Source: Sphagnum compactum (taxonomy: Eukaryota > Bryophyta > Sphagnopsida > Sphagnales). Taken from it: 64,000 nt of DNA. A program made the position numbers and the translations under genes. Location: assembly GCA_965153455.1 (NCBI GenBank), contig OZ234497.1, forward strand, positions 5,084,001 through 5,148,000, read 5' to 3'. Of the stretch, positions 25,561 to 37,327 are shown one piece after another; positions within the stretch are counted from its first letter, which is position 1, and each line of letters begins with the position of its first letter. The notes beneath the pieces were generated by a model. It saw only the letters and a list, made by a program, of their open reading frames with translations. It was not told the origin of the DNA and made no database searches.

Positions 25561-26979
25561 CTAGGTTACCAATATACACGTGCTTACTTAGTTTAATGTA
25601 ACTTATTAAGCTTACCTAACTTAATTTACCAATTAGGTTAAATAACCTTTTCTAACAACCTATTAGCTATTAACTATTACATTATGGAAGACCCATGGAT
25701 AATTGTAAACAAAACCCATGGACAGGTACATTGAAGGGATAATAGTCTAATTGAAATAATAAAGTTTGCCATGTGTGGTTTATAGTTCTTTGTACATGTG
25801 ATAGAATATATTATTGCAATTGCAAAAATAATTACGTCGTCATCCATTGATGGATGCAATCAAAATTGGGTGACACTATTCACTTTTCATTTACGTTTTC
25901 AATGAAAATCATATTAGTTGTAAGTTGTAGTTGCATCAACAACTAGAATTTGGTTCAACCCTTCCTATAGTTGCATATGCAACTACAACAAGTTGCACCT
26001 ACATGGACATGTAGGACTAACACATTGCTAGTTGTAAAATAAGTTGGTTTGAACATTAGTCATATAGTAGTCGCAAAAATATGGTTAGAACATGGACAAC
26101 ATTTTTTCTAATGAAAGGACCCTGGACCTAAGAAGCGTCTAAACACTTGAAAGAAGAAAAAATAAAATGAAACAAAGGAATCTATGAAAAGTGGAAAAAA
26201 GAAGTGTGCAACATAATAGATATGATAGTCGTTGCATGAAACAATGGCGTTAAAACACACTCAAATGAACCAAAAAAAGCACTGGACATTAGAAACTATC
26301 ATAAAAAATTAGAGGATTTTTTTTTGCCATTTGAAACCATGGTAATGATGACACATTATTCTTTTATAACACATATGAATGTCAACAAACTCAAATTTTA
26401 AATCCATTTGATCCAATTTTAAGTTTTGGTTTGGTTAAGAATTTTTGAAAGTGAAAATTTCTATCATAAAAAATGACATAATTTTTACAAAGGATTTTCA
26501 AAGGACTCATATAGTAAAAATAAGTTGATAATACAAAATATGAAATGATAATAACCTATGAAACACATTAAAAAAACAATCACAATTTTTAAAATGTGGA
26601 ATTTTAAAACTTTGAAAATTCAAAGTATGTGCATTTGAAAATTGAAAATTTCAAAACTTCATAAATGTTTTACTACATATAAATGGGGTATAATGTACAT
26701 GATGCAATGTATAAAATTTTAACTTATAATACAAATTGAACCTTGTAAAAAACAAATTGGTATGATTTGAAATTATCATCATTTTTAAAGATGAAACATA
26801 AATATTTGCAAAGAATTTGTACATTTTTACAAATTCATATTTATTCAAAAATGATTAAATTAAATAATCATTTATTGGGGAAATTCTAATCATAACAAGT
26901 TAAAAGAAAAATCATTCAAAAGTTCATTTATATGAAAAAATCATTTTAGGGAAAAAACTATGAAGTCTGAATATAAAAT
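25561..26979. other. AT-rich intergenic DNA
   Basis: No gene recognised. At 25,910-26,050 clustered gttgca/tgcaac motifs resemble the subterminal regions at 17.8 and 20.1 kb. The segment ends near 26,125 with ttttttctaatgaaagg, whose reverse complement resembles the left border at 17,805. Confidence 0.45.
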
Positions 26980-29105
26980 AACACTTATGGCTTCATTGAG
27001 TCGATTTTGACCCAATGAGTTAGAACCAAAGGCTACATTGACATTGCTTAATATAGGGAAAAGGTCAACATGTTGAACATCCTCTAGCAATGCATTTATA
27101 ATGAAGGATGATGTGAATGATGAAAATGATGAGATGCCCAGTAAAACCCCAAAGATTTTAATTCCTTTTAATGGGGTGTAAAAACGAAAGTGTCAAATTA
27201 AAGGGGGACCATGCTATACATTTATAAATTTGGATAGAATGACATATCATATTAAGTTTGGTTTGAAAATGTTCATATGCAGATGATACAATTTAAAAGG
27301 GCCTTACGAGGTGAATATCGTTTATAATGGATGGAAATAAGCAAAAGGGGAAGTAATTAGTTATTGATCGTAATGCCCCAAAATAAGTTAATGCAAATAA
27401 TATATTTTTTAAAGGATCACTTTGATAGATTCCCATGGTAGATGGGATAATTATATCATTGCCTTCACGGTTATAATGATTAAAAAATAGACAAAATTCA
27501 AATGCATAAAATGCATGAACAAAAGAGATGAGTTATATGATGTCCCCACCTATTATATGAAGTTTTAAAAATATGAACCCCTCTTTACACCGCATTGAAA
27601 GCATTCACCATGGTTAGTTAAATAACAACCCACTTGGGGTGAAGGTCCAAGGTACACCTAATGCCATGGATTATTACTTCACATCCAACCTTGGTTGTTA
27701 TTCCAAATTGGTGCGGCGATAAATGTGTTGCAAAAACATCATGAAATTGAAAGCATAAAGTGAGATTTGTGAATTAACACAATGTTTCCTCTACAACAAT
27801 GGGACAAACTCCATTTGAAGGCGGGCTAAGAAGCGAGCCACCCTCAGGATGTGCAATTCAACATGGGATGTGACCTTGTGTGAGATGAAAACAAAATTGA
27901 AACAAATGTGGGAATACACTTGTAAAATCTTCTAGGTGAAATAGTCCCAAAGGTGTTTTTAAATCATCCCAAAATCACCATTTGCAAATAAATGTGGCAT
28001 GTGTTGGAATGCCAACTTGAAAAAATTAAACAAAAGCTTGAGGTCTTAGTCTAGTTCATAGTCTTTTTTTTTTTAAAAATCATTTGATACAAAATGTAAA
28101 ATGATGAAAGTTGAGGTGGTGTCAGAGGACATGGGGGCAAGAGAAAATGGTGTTAGAGTGTGAGCTACTCAAAAATATTCCTTTGCATGTTCAAGACTTG
28201 AACTATGGAAAACTAGAGTGTGGTCCTTTAGTGTTTATAAATTCGGGGATCATGTTAGGGAAGAAGAATTAAATTCAAACTTGTAGCCAAATCTTGGGTT
28301 TATAAGAAAAATTACTTTCGTAGGTTTTCCCAATTGCTTGTTATAAAATATTTGAATTGAATCTACGTTTCCCTATGCCAAGTTGCCCACCCTTGAAGAG
28401 GCAAAACAAGCCAAGATTGGGGTAATAAAAGGAGTAAATATCAAATTGTCACATCATAAAGGTTTTGTGCCAACTTATTTAGTGAAAAATGAAATGTCGA
28501 TTACACATCACAACATAAAATGACATGCATTTGATTGTCTAGTCAAAGATGATGAAAATTTATATGCAAAGACTCGAGGACATCCAATGTTGAAACCCAA
28601 GCCCTAACTAATGCAGGCAAGGGGGGAATAAGGGAAGATATTGGGTCGAAATGGTCACATGGGTATGGATTAAATGAATTGGATGTTTAATAAAAATGTT
28701 GATGACAAATTAACCCTTGAAAGGTAAATTGACATTCACAAGTGGAGCAAAAGGTTTTAAATGGAAGTTGCAAGTGTGTTGAAGATTTGAAGGTAGGTTG
28801 GGAGTTTGATCATGAACAACTATAAAGGTTAATAGAGTGAAAGGAGAAAAGGTTTTACATGGGCATTATTTAAGGGGATTAGGAAAATGTTGGGTTGGGG
28901 CCCCTCATTTGCACAAAGGGTTGGGGGTCGATAATGGGAACTAGTGGTGGTGTGTGGGTTGTTAAAGTGGTAGGGGAGCTAGTGGGTGTTGTGTGGATGG
29001 ACAATGTGTCTATGATGGTATGTGAAAAGACAAATAGGCAATGTGAACTATGAGATTCAATGAAACATGATGAACTAGGGGACATGGGACGTTTTGTGCC
29101 CATGA
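26980..29105 (-). mobile_element. Decayed REL-endonuclease-type non-LTR retroelement (copy B)
   Basis: The minus strand is collinear with the plus-strand element at 48,057-50,200 over its whole length, at nucleotide level and in translation. Near 27,200-27,090 it reads PLKGIKIFGVLLGISSF, then SSFIINALLEDVQHVDL. Near 27,870-27,650 it carries the RT segment around the conserved CTLD(L/F)...WVV(L)...NAFN. Stops and shifts are numerous. The 3' part (nuclease and tail) is missing. Confidence 0.75.
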
Positions 29106-32100
29106 AAGAAGAGGTTTACTAATAATACAATTACAAATAGGCCTCATTTTTTAAAGATTACGTACTTTTACATAGGATTCCTAAATCTATAAAACCAACC
29201 ACACAAAATTAAATGGATCAAAAGGAAAAAGATAGAAAATTGCTTCACAAAAGATCGCAAACAAGAAACGTCCCACAAAAGTGTTCTAAAAAGTCACTTT
29301 AATGAACTCGTTACTTTCATAGAAAGGCTTTTTTTAAAAACCCAATCCGTTTTAATGGCTATACATATATATATGAAATAAATTAACATAACATTATTTT
29401 TTATCACTCACTATGAGAAAATGGGGTGATTTACAACTAACTTTACAATTGGGTTTTTGAATTGGAAAGACCAATTGTAACTCTTTAATAACTCATTGTA
29501 ATTCAACATATTTTTATGAATGTGAATGTTATCGGACAAGTTGCATGAGATGAAACAAATGCAATTCATCATATGTGAAACTTACACATATGCAACTTGT
29601 GCAATCATTTACAACTGTGTAAAAAAATTATTATGTAATTCTCTAATGCAATTAGTTTGCAATTACCATGGTAACATCATACTAATGTAATTTTTTTATC
29701 GATCCATAAAATTTTCACACATGGCATGATGGGGACTTTTGGGTGAAAATTATTATTATCTTGAAATATTGATCTCCACCATACATTATGATTGTTCATT
29801 TTAAATGGTTTTAAATAGTGACATGTGGCACAATTGAAAATTGTCACATGACATAACATTAATTGAATTTCAAAAAAATTGAAAATTAAAAAATATATAT
29901 TTAGGTAAATAGGTAGGTCAATAAATAGGCATAAATAAGTAGGTTGGTAAAACTAGGTAGGTAGGACATACCTACATACCTAGGCTAAACCCACAACCCT
30001 TTGTACAAGAGGCAAAGGCAATGAAAACAAAATCTTTTGGTTAGGTTTTGTCAAACTCTCTACTACCCACCTAAGACCAAAAAAATGCAACTTTGTAGCA
30101 TTTTAACTATTGAAGCTATTGCCCCATCCACCACATCTCGTCCCCCAACACACACACCCCACCTTTCTCCCTTTGTGGTTTTCCAAAATTCCATTGCATG
30201 TCTTCTTGGGTCTACCTATTGAATAATTGGGCCAAGTGCAACTTCAAAAAGGAAGCAAAAGAAAGCACAATAATAGCACGTGAGAAAGACAACACAACCA
30301 AAAACCAAACCCCACACACATACCAAACTAAAACTAGAACACATAGAGCAAAAACTAGGAGGGAAAAAAAAATTAAGACGCATACAAAAAAAAAGACAGG
30401 GAGAAGCACTTTTAAACTTTTGATCCTTAATTTCAAAAGGATCAAAAGTCTAAAAGTGCACAATTTGGATTCGACAAAATTTGCTTTCAACAAAACTTCA
30501 AGCCTTTAATCTAGATATTTCAAAACCTAACCAAGAACCTAGACTCAAACCTACCTTATACCCTAAACCTACCAACACTAATTGAAATCTATTGGTATGT
30601 ACACCAATTACATCAAAACCCTCACATGCTTATATAATCTCCTAATACAAGATCATTACTTCTTCATAAAAATAATGTTTCTTGGATTACAATTTGAAAA
30701 CAACTCATGTTATGTCTAAATGAAATAGACTTTAACTCATGTTCATGAAAATTCCATCACTCATTTAACATTACAAAACATTAATGATGAGTAGATGTAT
30801 ATGGAGAAAATGGTAACATGATACTATATGAGAACTTCATAACATTACCATTATATGAGACATTCACAAGTTTAAATGTTGAATATATTGCAACAACATT
30901 CAATATTAACACAAGAAATGCAATTCATGTAATAGCCATATACAAACCTTCAACAACATTGATTTCAAAGTGTTTTAATTCACCTTAAAACAATATTTGA
31001 ATTCAACACCAACTTCTTGTTCAACAATAATTCACGAGGGTGACTCTTTTGTTGATGTGCTTGATCAAAATTTAACACACAACAAATGACCTTCAAAACT
31101 TTATGAACAAAAACTCATTGCATCTTCATTTTAATGAAGCCACAACAATTCACAATTCTCAACTAGATAATATTTGGACAAATGCACCTAATCAACAATG
31201 TATTGCAAGAATTGTTGAAGCTAATTTGAGCAATGACAAACCAATTTATTCTGCATTCAAGTGCCTTGATTATGATTCACATAAGTTCAACAACCTACCT
31301 TCAACAAGGAAGCTGTGTTTCCTAGCGCAGAGACGATCCACTAGTAGCTGCTTGTTAAGAATGACATAGGAAATGCTGCCAGAAGAATAACCCTACAATA
31401 AGACAAAACATTACGTTTCAAAGGTAGGAATCCTAGAATGGTGATAGAAGAGACAGATGGAAAGGAAACCGAATGCACACCAGTGCAAAACCTGTACTAC
31501 CTCAAGAACATCTAGAAGTTCCACATAAGATTTTAAGAAAATTGGTAGCCAAAACGCAATTAGAGTGAACAGAAAAGAAATGCATAGAAACTACAACAGC
31601 TCAAGGATTTTCCAGACTAAGGACACAAATGAAATTTTTTGCACAGCTGAGATATGTTGAAGTGAGGAATTCATCAAAACAAGAAGGAAACACAAAGGAA
31701 AAAACAATTTTAAAAAAAACTATCTTCCCAATGTTCCTAAACAAACTTCCTGCTAACTTCCTACTCTATAGGTGCTTTGTGAGGAAGTTGGGGCATTCTA
31801 TAGTACCATGAATAGTCTCTCCCTATTGGATTCTCATGATATTGCCATGACCGTGAATCTAGGCGGAGAAATGGAAAACAAGGAGTTGTTGCTAGTAGAT
31901 TACAAGCTCATGCAACAGAGTCTACTGCAATTGCAAACAGACAATTTTCCCCCTACAATCTTATAGATAAGTTGTGCCAAAACTCATAGAAATATTTGAG
32001 AGACTCCAATTGGACTTACCAGTTTTCTAATACATTCTATATTAAAACATCTGTGATTGCAGCCAGAGCATCACTGCTTATCCACTGTCAGATGGTCCAT

Positions 32101-33355
32101 AAAACAGGACCAGGAGAACACAGAAAATCCAAGAAACAGCATAAGAATGGTGAAGCCTTGTGAAGAGCAAGCAACCCAACTGACCTTCCTCAAAAGCTCT
32201 GATTCCTCTTCCTTTCTACAGCTTAGTTTCCATCCAACTATGTGTTGTTATATTGAAGAAACTAGAGTTGACCTAAACTGTACAAATCCATTGTCCTTTC
32301 ATCAATGCTGGCAATATGCCTCTACATGTCAGATTCAGACCTTAATTTGGTTTGCACCCAAGAAAGAAATTGACCCATTCGGATCTTATTTATACAGTTG
32401 GTAGTCCTTGTATCTGTCAAGGTGCACACACACCTCTGAGTCTGTCTCTGAATTAAGCAGATTGAACATTTCTCTGAATTCTGCTTAATTGAGTATATAG
32501 TGCCTGTTTCCTGATGCATTGAGATGAAATTGAACATGTTCTTGGTGAAATAAATGGTCTCTCCTTATAATCTCATATTGGGCATGAACATAGGTGGAGC
32601 AAACGAAGACCAAGGAGTGCATGTGTTACAACCTCATCCAAATAAACTGTGGATTGAAATTCTTTCAATGAAGAAACAAAGTCAGTGAACAAAGTCTGGC
32701 AAATGAAAACAAATCATTGTCGCCCAGTTTCGGTGTGCTTTTTCTCTTTCAAGAGCTTGAGGCTGGAAGCCCCATCATCATAAGCAGGCAGCAACCAGCA
32801 AAAAGATGTATCAGATTCAGTAGTACCTGAGGAGAGCCCCAAAAAAAGAGGGGCATGCTTCCTTTTGTGCATGCATTCATTGCATGTGCATGTAGTGAAA
32901 ACTCTGCAGAATGCAAAAAATAACTCTCATGAGAACTGAGAAATCTCTGGGCTCATGATTGAGAAAACTGCAACAAGTTTTAAAACTTTTCCTGCAAAAT
33001 GCAATAACTCAGTCTGTGCAAAATGGGAGTTCTCCCTCAGCAATATTCATGTTAAGCATGGAGTGAAAAATCTGGCAGAAAGTCCTTACAAAATCAGCAT
33101 TCAACATGTATCTATCCAGCATTCGACACAAACTTTGATGAAGACAAAAGAGAACATGTTTTGTGCATCCCTACATAAGATTCTACAGCAGAATGTAAAT
33201 AGCCCCTTTTGATCAACAAGTGAAATAGCATGATTTTCTATCAAACTTTTCATCTAATTTCATGCCGCTGAAGACTCCAGATCCATATTGTAGATTTTGA
33301 GATCCAGAATATACTCACTTTTTTGATAGCAACCTGAGGCAAAGCCACACTGTTA
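29106..33355. other. Intergenic DNA, AT-rich then gene-like base composition
   Basis: 29,409 begins cactatgagaaaatgg (CACTA-like), followed by subterminal-type gcaa/ttgc motifs and an AGGT/TACC array at about 29,905-29,990. No gene was recognised in 30.0-31.3 kb. From about 31,310 base composition becomes balanced, like the intron and flank DNA of the gene that ends at 33,356 on the minus strand, but no further exons could be assigned in 31.3-33.3 kb. Confidence 0.4.
30406..30459. repeat. 23-bp-stem hairpin
   Basis: gcacttttaaacttttgatc followed by ctt pairs with aaggatcaaaagtctaaaag followed by tgc. There is one mismatch, around a loop of about 8 nt. No flanking duplication was seen. Confidence 0.7.
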
Positions 33356-36300
33356 TCACTTGCCAGCTGCAGCAGCACTTTTAGTGGTTTTTGGCCGAGC
33401 CGCCTTCTTGGTTGCTGCTTTCTTTGCATTTGAATCCTGCAATTATTGTTCTCCTATCAGTTCTTGCAATCCAGAAAGGGCCTATTTGTATTCTCATTCA
33501 AGCTTTATAAAGAGATATGTTGAAAATCCACAAGGAGAGAAAACTAAACATGCTGTGACCAAATGTGCTTGATAGGTAGGTACCTTGGCACTTGCTTTAG
33601 AGCGCCCAGTTTTACTCTTCCCTGCTGCCCGTTGCTTTGCTGGAGCTTTAGCTACCTTCTGCACATGTTTCCCACTCTTGATCAGAGAATGAAATCTGCT
33701 CTCAAACCTTCAGTATGTTGCACTTGAGTAGGTTGCACACTGCCTCAGTAGATGTCCTTGCACATCACTCAAAATCGTGTACAAGGTGTGATACAAATGT
33801 GATATAATCTCATAAAACACCCACCAGGGTTTTGGCAGGAGTTTTTTTCTTCTTCACTGCTTTGATATCACCACCACTGTCAACATCGTCATCAGGTGCA
33901 TCCTTACTGCCAGTGGCCTCTGTGCCAGGAACGACTGCAGCTGGCCGCTCTCCTTCTCCATCTGAGTCAAATGTGAAACCTTCCATGGTTCCTACACCAG
34001 TTTCGAAAAATTAATACAGATTCTAACCTGCTCTAGATCCTTTGCATTCCACCCATTCCATGTAAGAAATTATGTCCTTTAAGTCTCTTTCAAGATAAGG
34101 CATAGGAGCTACCAACCTACTAACCTTCAACCATGGTTTCATTTTCATTTAGATCTGTATCAGCCCGCAGTTGCACAAAATCATTCATGATTGCCTCCAC
34201 CTGACATAACAATCCATGCATAAATCAGTCATTTGGCTTCCTCAAGCTGTTGTATATTCTTACACAACATAAGACTTGAAGTTCAGACAGACACTTCATT
34301 TTGGAGACATCAGTAGAGACCACACTTGAAGAGGCAAAATGGAAATCCATGACAAATGGGCATCCAAAAACATTTCTGGTTGAGCAACAGGTTAACCCTT
34401 AACAGGCCAGCACAGTTTTCCAGCCCCTTGAAAGTGGTGGAACAAAGCCCCAGATGTGACCTCTAACCCTGTGGTCAACTGGAAGTAAAGTCATGGAAAG
34501 ATCTCCACTTTTGGTGACCTGGAACCAACTATAATCCACCATAAACCTAGTTTTAGGTGACATTTGGACTGTCCAATTCCAGACCAGATGACTGATCAGG
34601 ATTCAGGATATTAGAGCCTATCTAACTTCTTCAGGTTGCATGGAGATCTGATCATTGGGTCTCCTGCTTCTGTATCACACTGGCAGCCCATGACTGACCC
34701 CCTTAAGGATTAAAGAGCAAGAGAAAGACAGGAATGTGTGACTAGGGTGGACCTGAAGCCATTACAAGCATAGAACCACATATCATGGTGTGCAAAAAGG
34801 TACTGATCAATGTGCTCACCCACCTTTGCTTCTGTTTGGCCCACATTCACCTGCCACCCCACCACTCAATTCTTTCATAGGCTGACAGTTGCCCTCACAG
34901 GAGATGATCCATTCAGAAACAATTGGTGCTAACCAGAGGTACCTCTGGTTTGTGCTCCCTATCTGGATGGCTCTACCTCTAGCCTATACACATGCACAGA
35001 CAAGCAAAAATGCAGACCCACATCATGTGAAAAGAAGCAATGATCTGCACATGTCTCCTCTCCATTCTCTAAGATGCTAAGAAAGTAAACCCCTGCATCA
35101 TAGCTGCAGATGAACATAACCAACTTTGCTCATTCTCTTGCAACTTTCAGACTGGGAACTGTAGAACATTCGTGTGTGTACAAACAGCAAATACATATGG
35201 TACTGCACACTGATTCAGAGGGTATTGGAGAAAACCATACCAAAAAAAAGGTGTTGGAGGGCACAATCGTTGTCTTGTAGATGACACCTGCATATCCATG
35301 CACTCCCATATCTCAAAAAATATTGAAGTTATGCAGATCTCAACCAAAGTAATCAGGAGGCGATTCCTGGGATAGAGTGGGAATAACATGCCTGGAAACC
35401 CTAACCTGCAGTCAACTTTAAGAACACGCTCATAGGGGCGAGATATCTTCCAATTTCCTATCATATTCACCAAATTTGAGAGCAGCTGTGCATTCAAAAA
35501 CCAAGATATGAGTGGTTGCATGCCATTTTACCTTTTAGGTCTAGCAAAAGCTCTTCATCGTCTTTGGCCTGACCTTGACATACAGAAAAGCGCCCTACAG
35601 CCCCCATGTCTCCGCTTAAGTCAAGCGCATCTCCCTCACACTCCAGCAACACCTAGCTCCACAATCATCCCTCCCTGTTGTTATCCCTCAGACATGTACG
35701 TGTCCAATCCAATCCAAGCGAAGACAACTTTCAACCAGGGCACACAACCCATGAGGATACCGAGGATATAAATCCTATTTACAGATCTTAACTCGTGTGA
35801 AGCCACTACTACTGAGATATCCAACAGGGAATGCAAATGCGGGATGAGTCATGAGTGAAATGTGGGGGGGGGAGCTTCTGCAGCAGAAACAATAGAATAG
35901 TACCTTTGATCTGAGGACTTTATCACCAAATACCAATGGCAAAGAAGACGCCGCCTGGAAAATCAAAGCATAAAAAGCATGTACAATCAAGTCTCACAAT
36001 CCCAGAAACTGAAGAGCTGAATTGAACAAAGCCACTAACCATGCACACAGATTTGATGGAGATTAAAAAAAACAGCAACCAATCACATACCCGTGGCTTT
36101 ATGCGCCGATCCAAACCTTCCTCTACTTCTTCACCCACAGCTTCTTCAGTGGTAATAAGCATAGTTGTTTCCTGTGAAAGAAACTCTGCAGTATCGGTTA
36201 AACCCGCAAGTGAAGAAGCATCATCCCCTGTTACTGCTGATGCGCCTCCTGATTGCTTCTTCTTCTTCTTGGCTGCTGGTTCTTCAATGCCTTCAGCTGC

Positions 36301-36401
36301 TGCTGCTGCGGCTCCTGCATACATCTGGGACAACGGCAGATCCGCACCCATTTCATCAAATGCAATCTCTGCTTGAGCGGGCCGGGGATGGGTCCTCACA
36401 C
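33356..36401 (-). CDS. Unrecognised nuclear-type protein, 3' exons only (Lys/Ala-rich C-terminus)
   Basis: Minus-strand exons with GT-AG borders: 36,401-36,091 (start approximate; contains ADLPLSQMYAG, an alanine run and AAKKKKKQSGG); 35,954-35,904 (AASSLPLVFGDKVLRSK); a short exon near 35,575-35,535 (DDEELLLDLK); about 35,492-35,410 (NLVNMIGNWKISRPYERVLK); 34,200-34,125 (VEAIMNDFVQLRADTDLNEN); 33,991-33,825 (MEGFTFDSDGEGE, then VKKKKTPAKTL); 33,658-33,584 (KVAKAPAKQRAAGK); 33,436-33,356 (KKAATKKAARPKTTKSAAA, stop TGA). The last four join in frame. The phase between the exons near 35.95 and 35.57 kb does not close, so an exon may be missed. The histone-H1-like basic tail and acidic SDGEGE patch suggest a chromatin or DNA-repair protein; no family was recognised. 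No first exon was found before the AT-rich block at 36.4 kb, so it may be a fragment. Confidence 0.55.
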
Positions 36402-37327
36402 TCACAAAATATTAAAAAGCCCACAAAAGCAAGACATTCATCAAACCCTAATTGTTTTCATGAAATGATTTACACTTTTTTTCGTATTTTAAAATACTAA
36501 ATTTGGTTTTCACTTATTGAAACATTAACATTTTTAACACTCTTGATGTCTTTTTTTTTTAAATGTCTTTCATTGTGTCAAAAACAATTTTTTTTTGGCT
36601 TTTTAAATGTTCTTCGAGTTTTTCCTATCATGATTTTCAATAATCTTTAGTTCGAAAAAATATGTGACACAAAATCTTTTTAACCCTAGTGATTAAAACT
36701 ATATATATTCTTAATGTTGATTTAGATATTTAATATATTATTATTTTAAAATTAAATGATCTTTAAAAATTATAATAGAATTTCATATTAGTTTATTTGA
36801 AAATTCTAATTTTCAATACAAAATAAAAGTTATCATCATGTTAAATTTAATGTTATCACTTTTTAGAATTAATGATTTTTTTGTGACAAAAATTCACCAT
36901 TTTGTGGGAAAAAAAAAATGTTCACGAACATGGATAAGGAAACTTTTGGAAAAATTTCCAATAAAATCAACACATTTTGAGGAAAAAATGAATGGGTGTG
37001 CCAACATTTTTGGAGAAGTTGAGCAAGTTTTTAGTTTTCTTATTTTGAAATTAGTTGGTAAACCCATTTTGCTTGCAAAATGATCAGGAGAAAAGATTGA
37101 AAGGACCTTGAAAACTGTTTAGTTAATAGTTTTAAGTTGGGACAATTTTCATTCAATGGGACAGTAAGAATTTAGGAAGCATTCTATTTTCAACAGCCAC
37201 ACATCATGAACATAGCTTGCGTTGCAGTCATTTTTGCATCCAATGCAGGGAATTTCAACCCATGATTTGGATGTGGGAATTTCGACCCATCGAGACAGAA
37301 AAGTAGACAATAGATAGAGAAGAAAGA
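36402..37327. other. AT-rich spacer between unknown gene and Helitron helicase
   Basis: No exon, hairpin-plus-CTRR terminus or gene was recognised on either strand. A/T homopolymers are frequent. Confidence 0.5.

Noticed and set aside
30198-30509. Lys/Thr-rich plus-strand frame and its antisense
   Set aside because: A-rich low-complexity DNA ending in a hairpin; no homology recognised.
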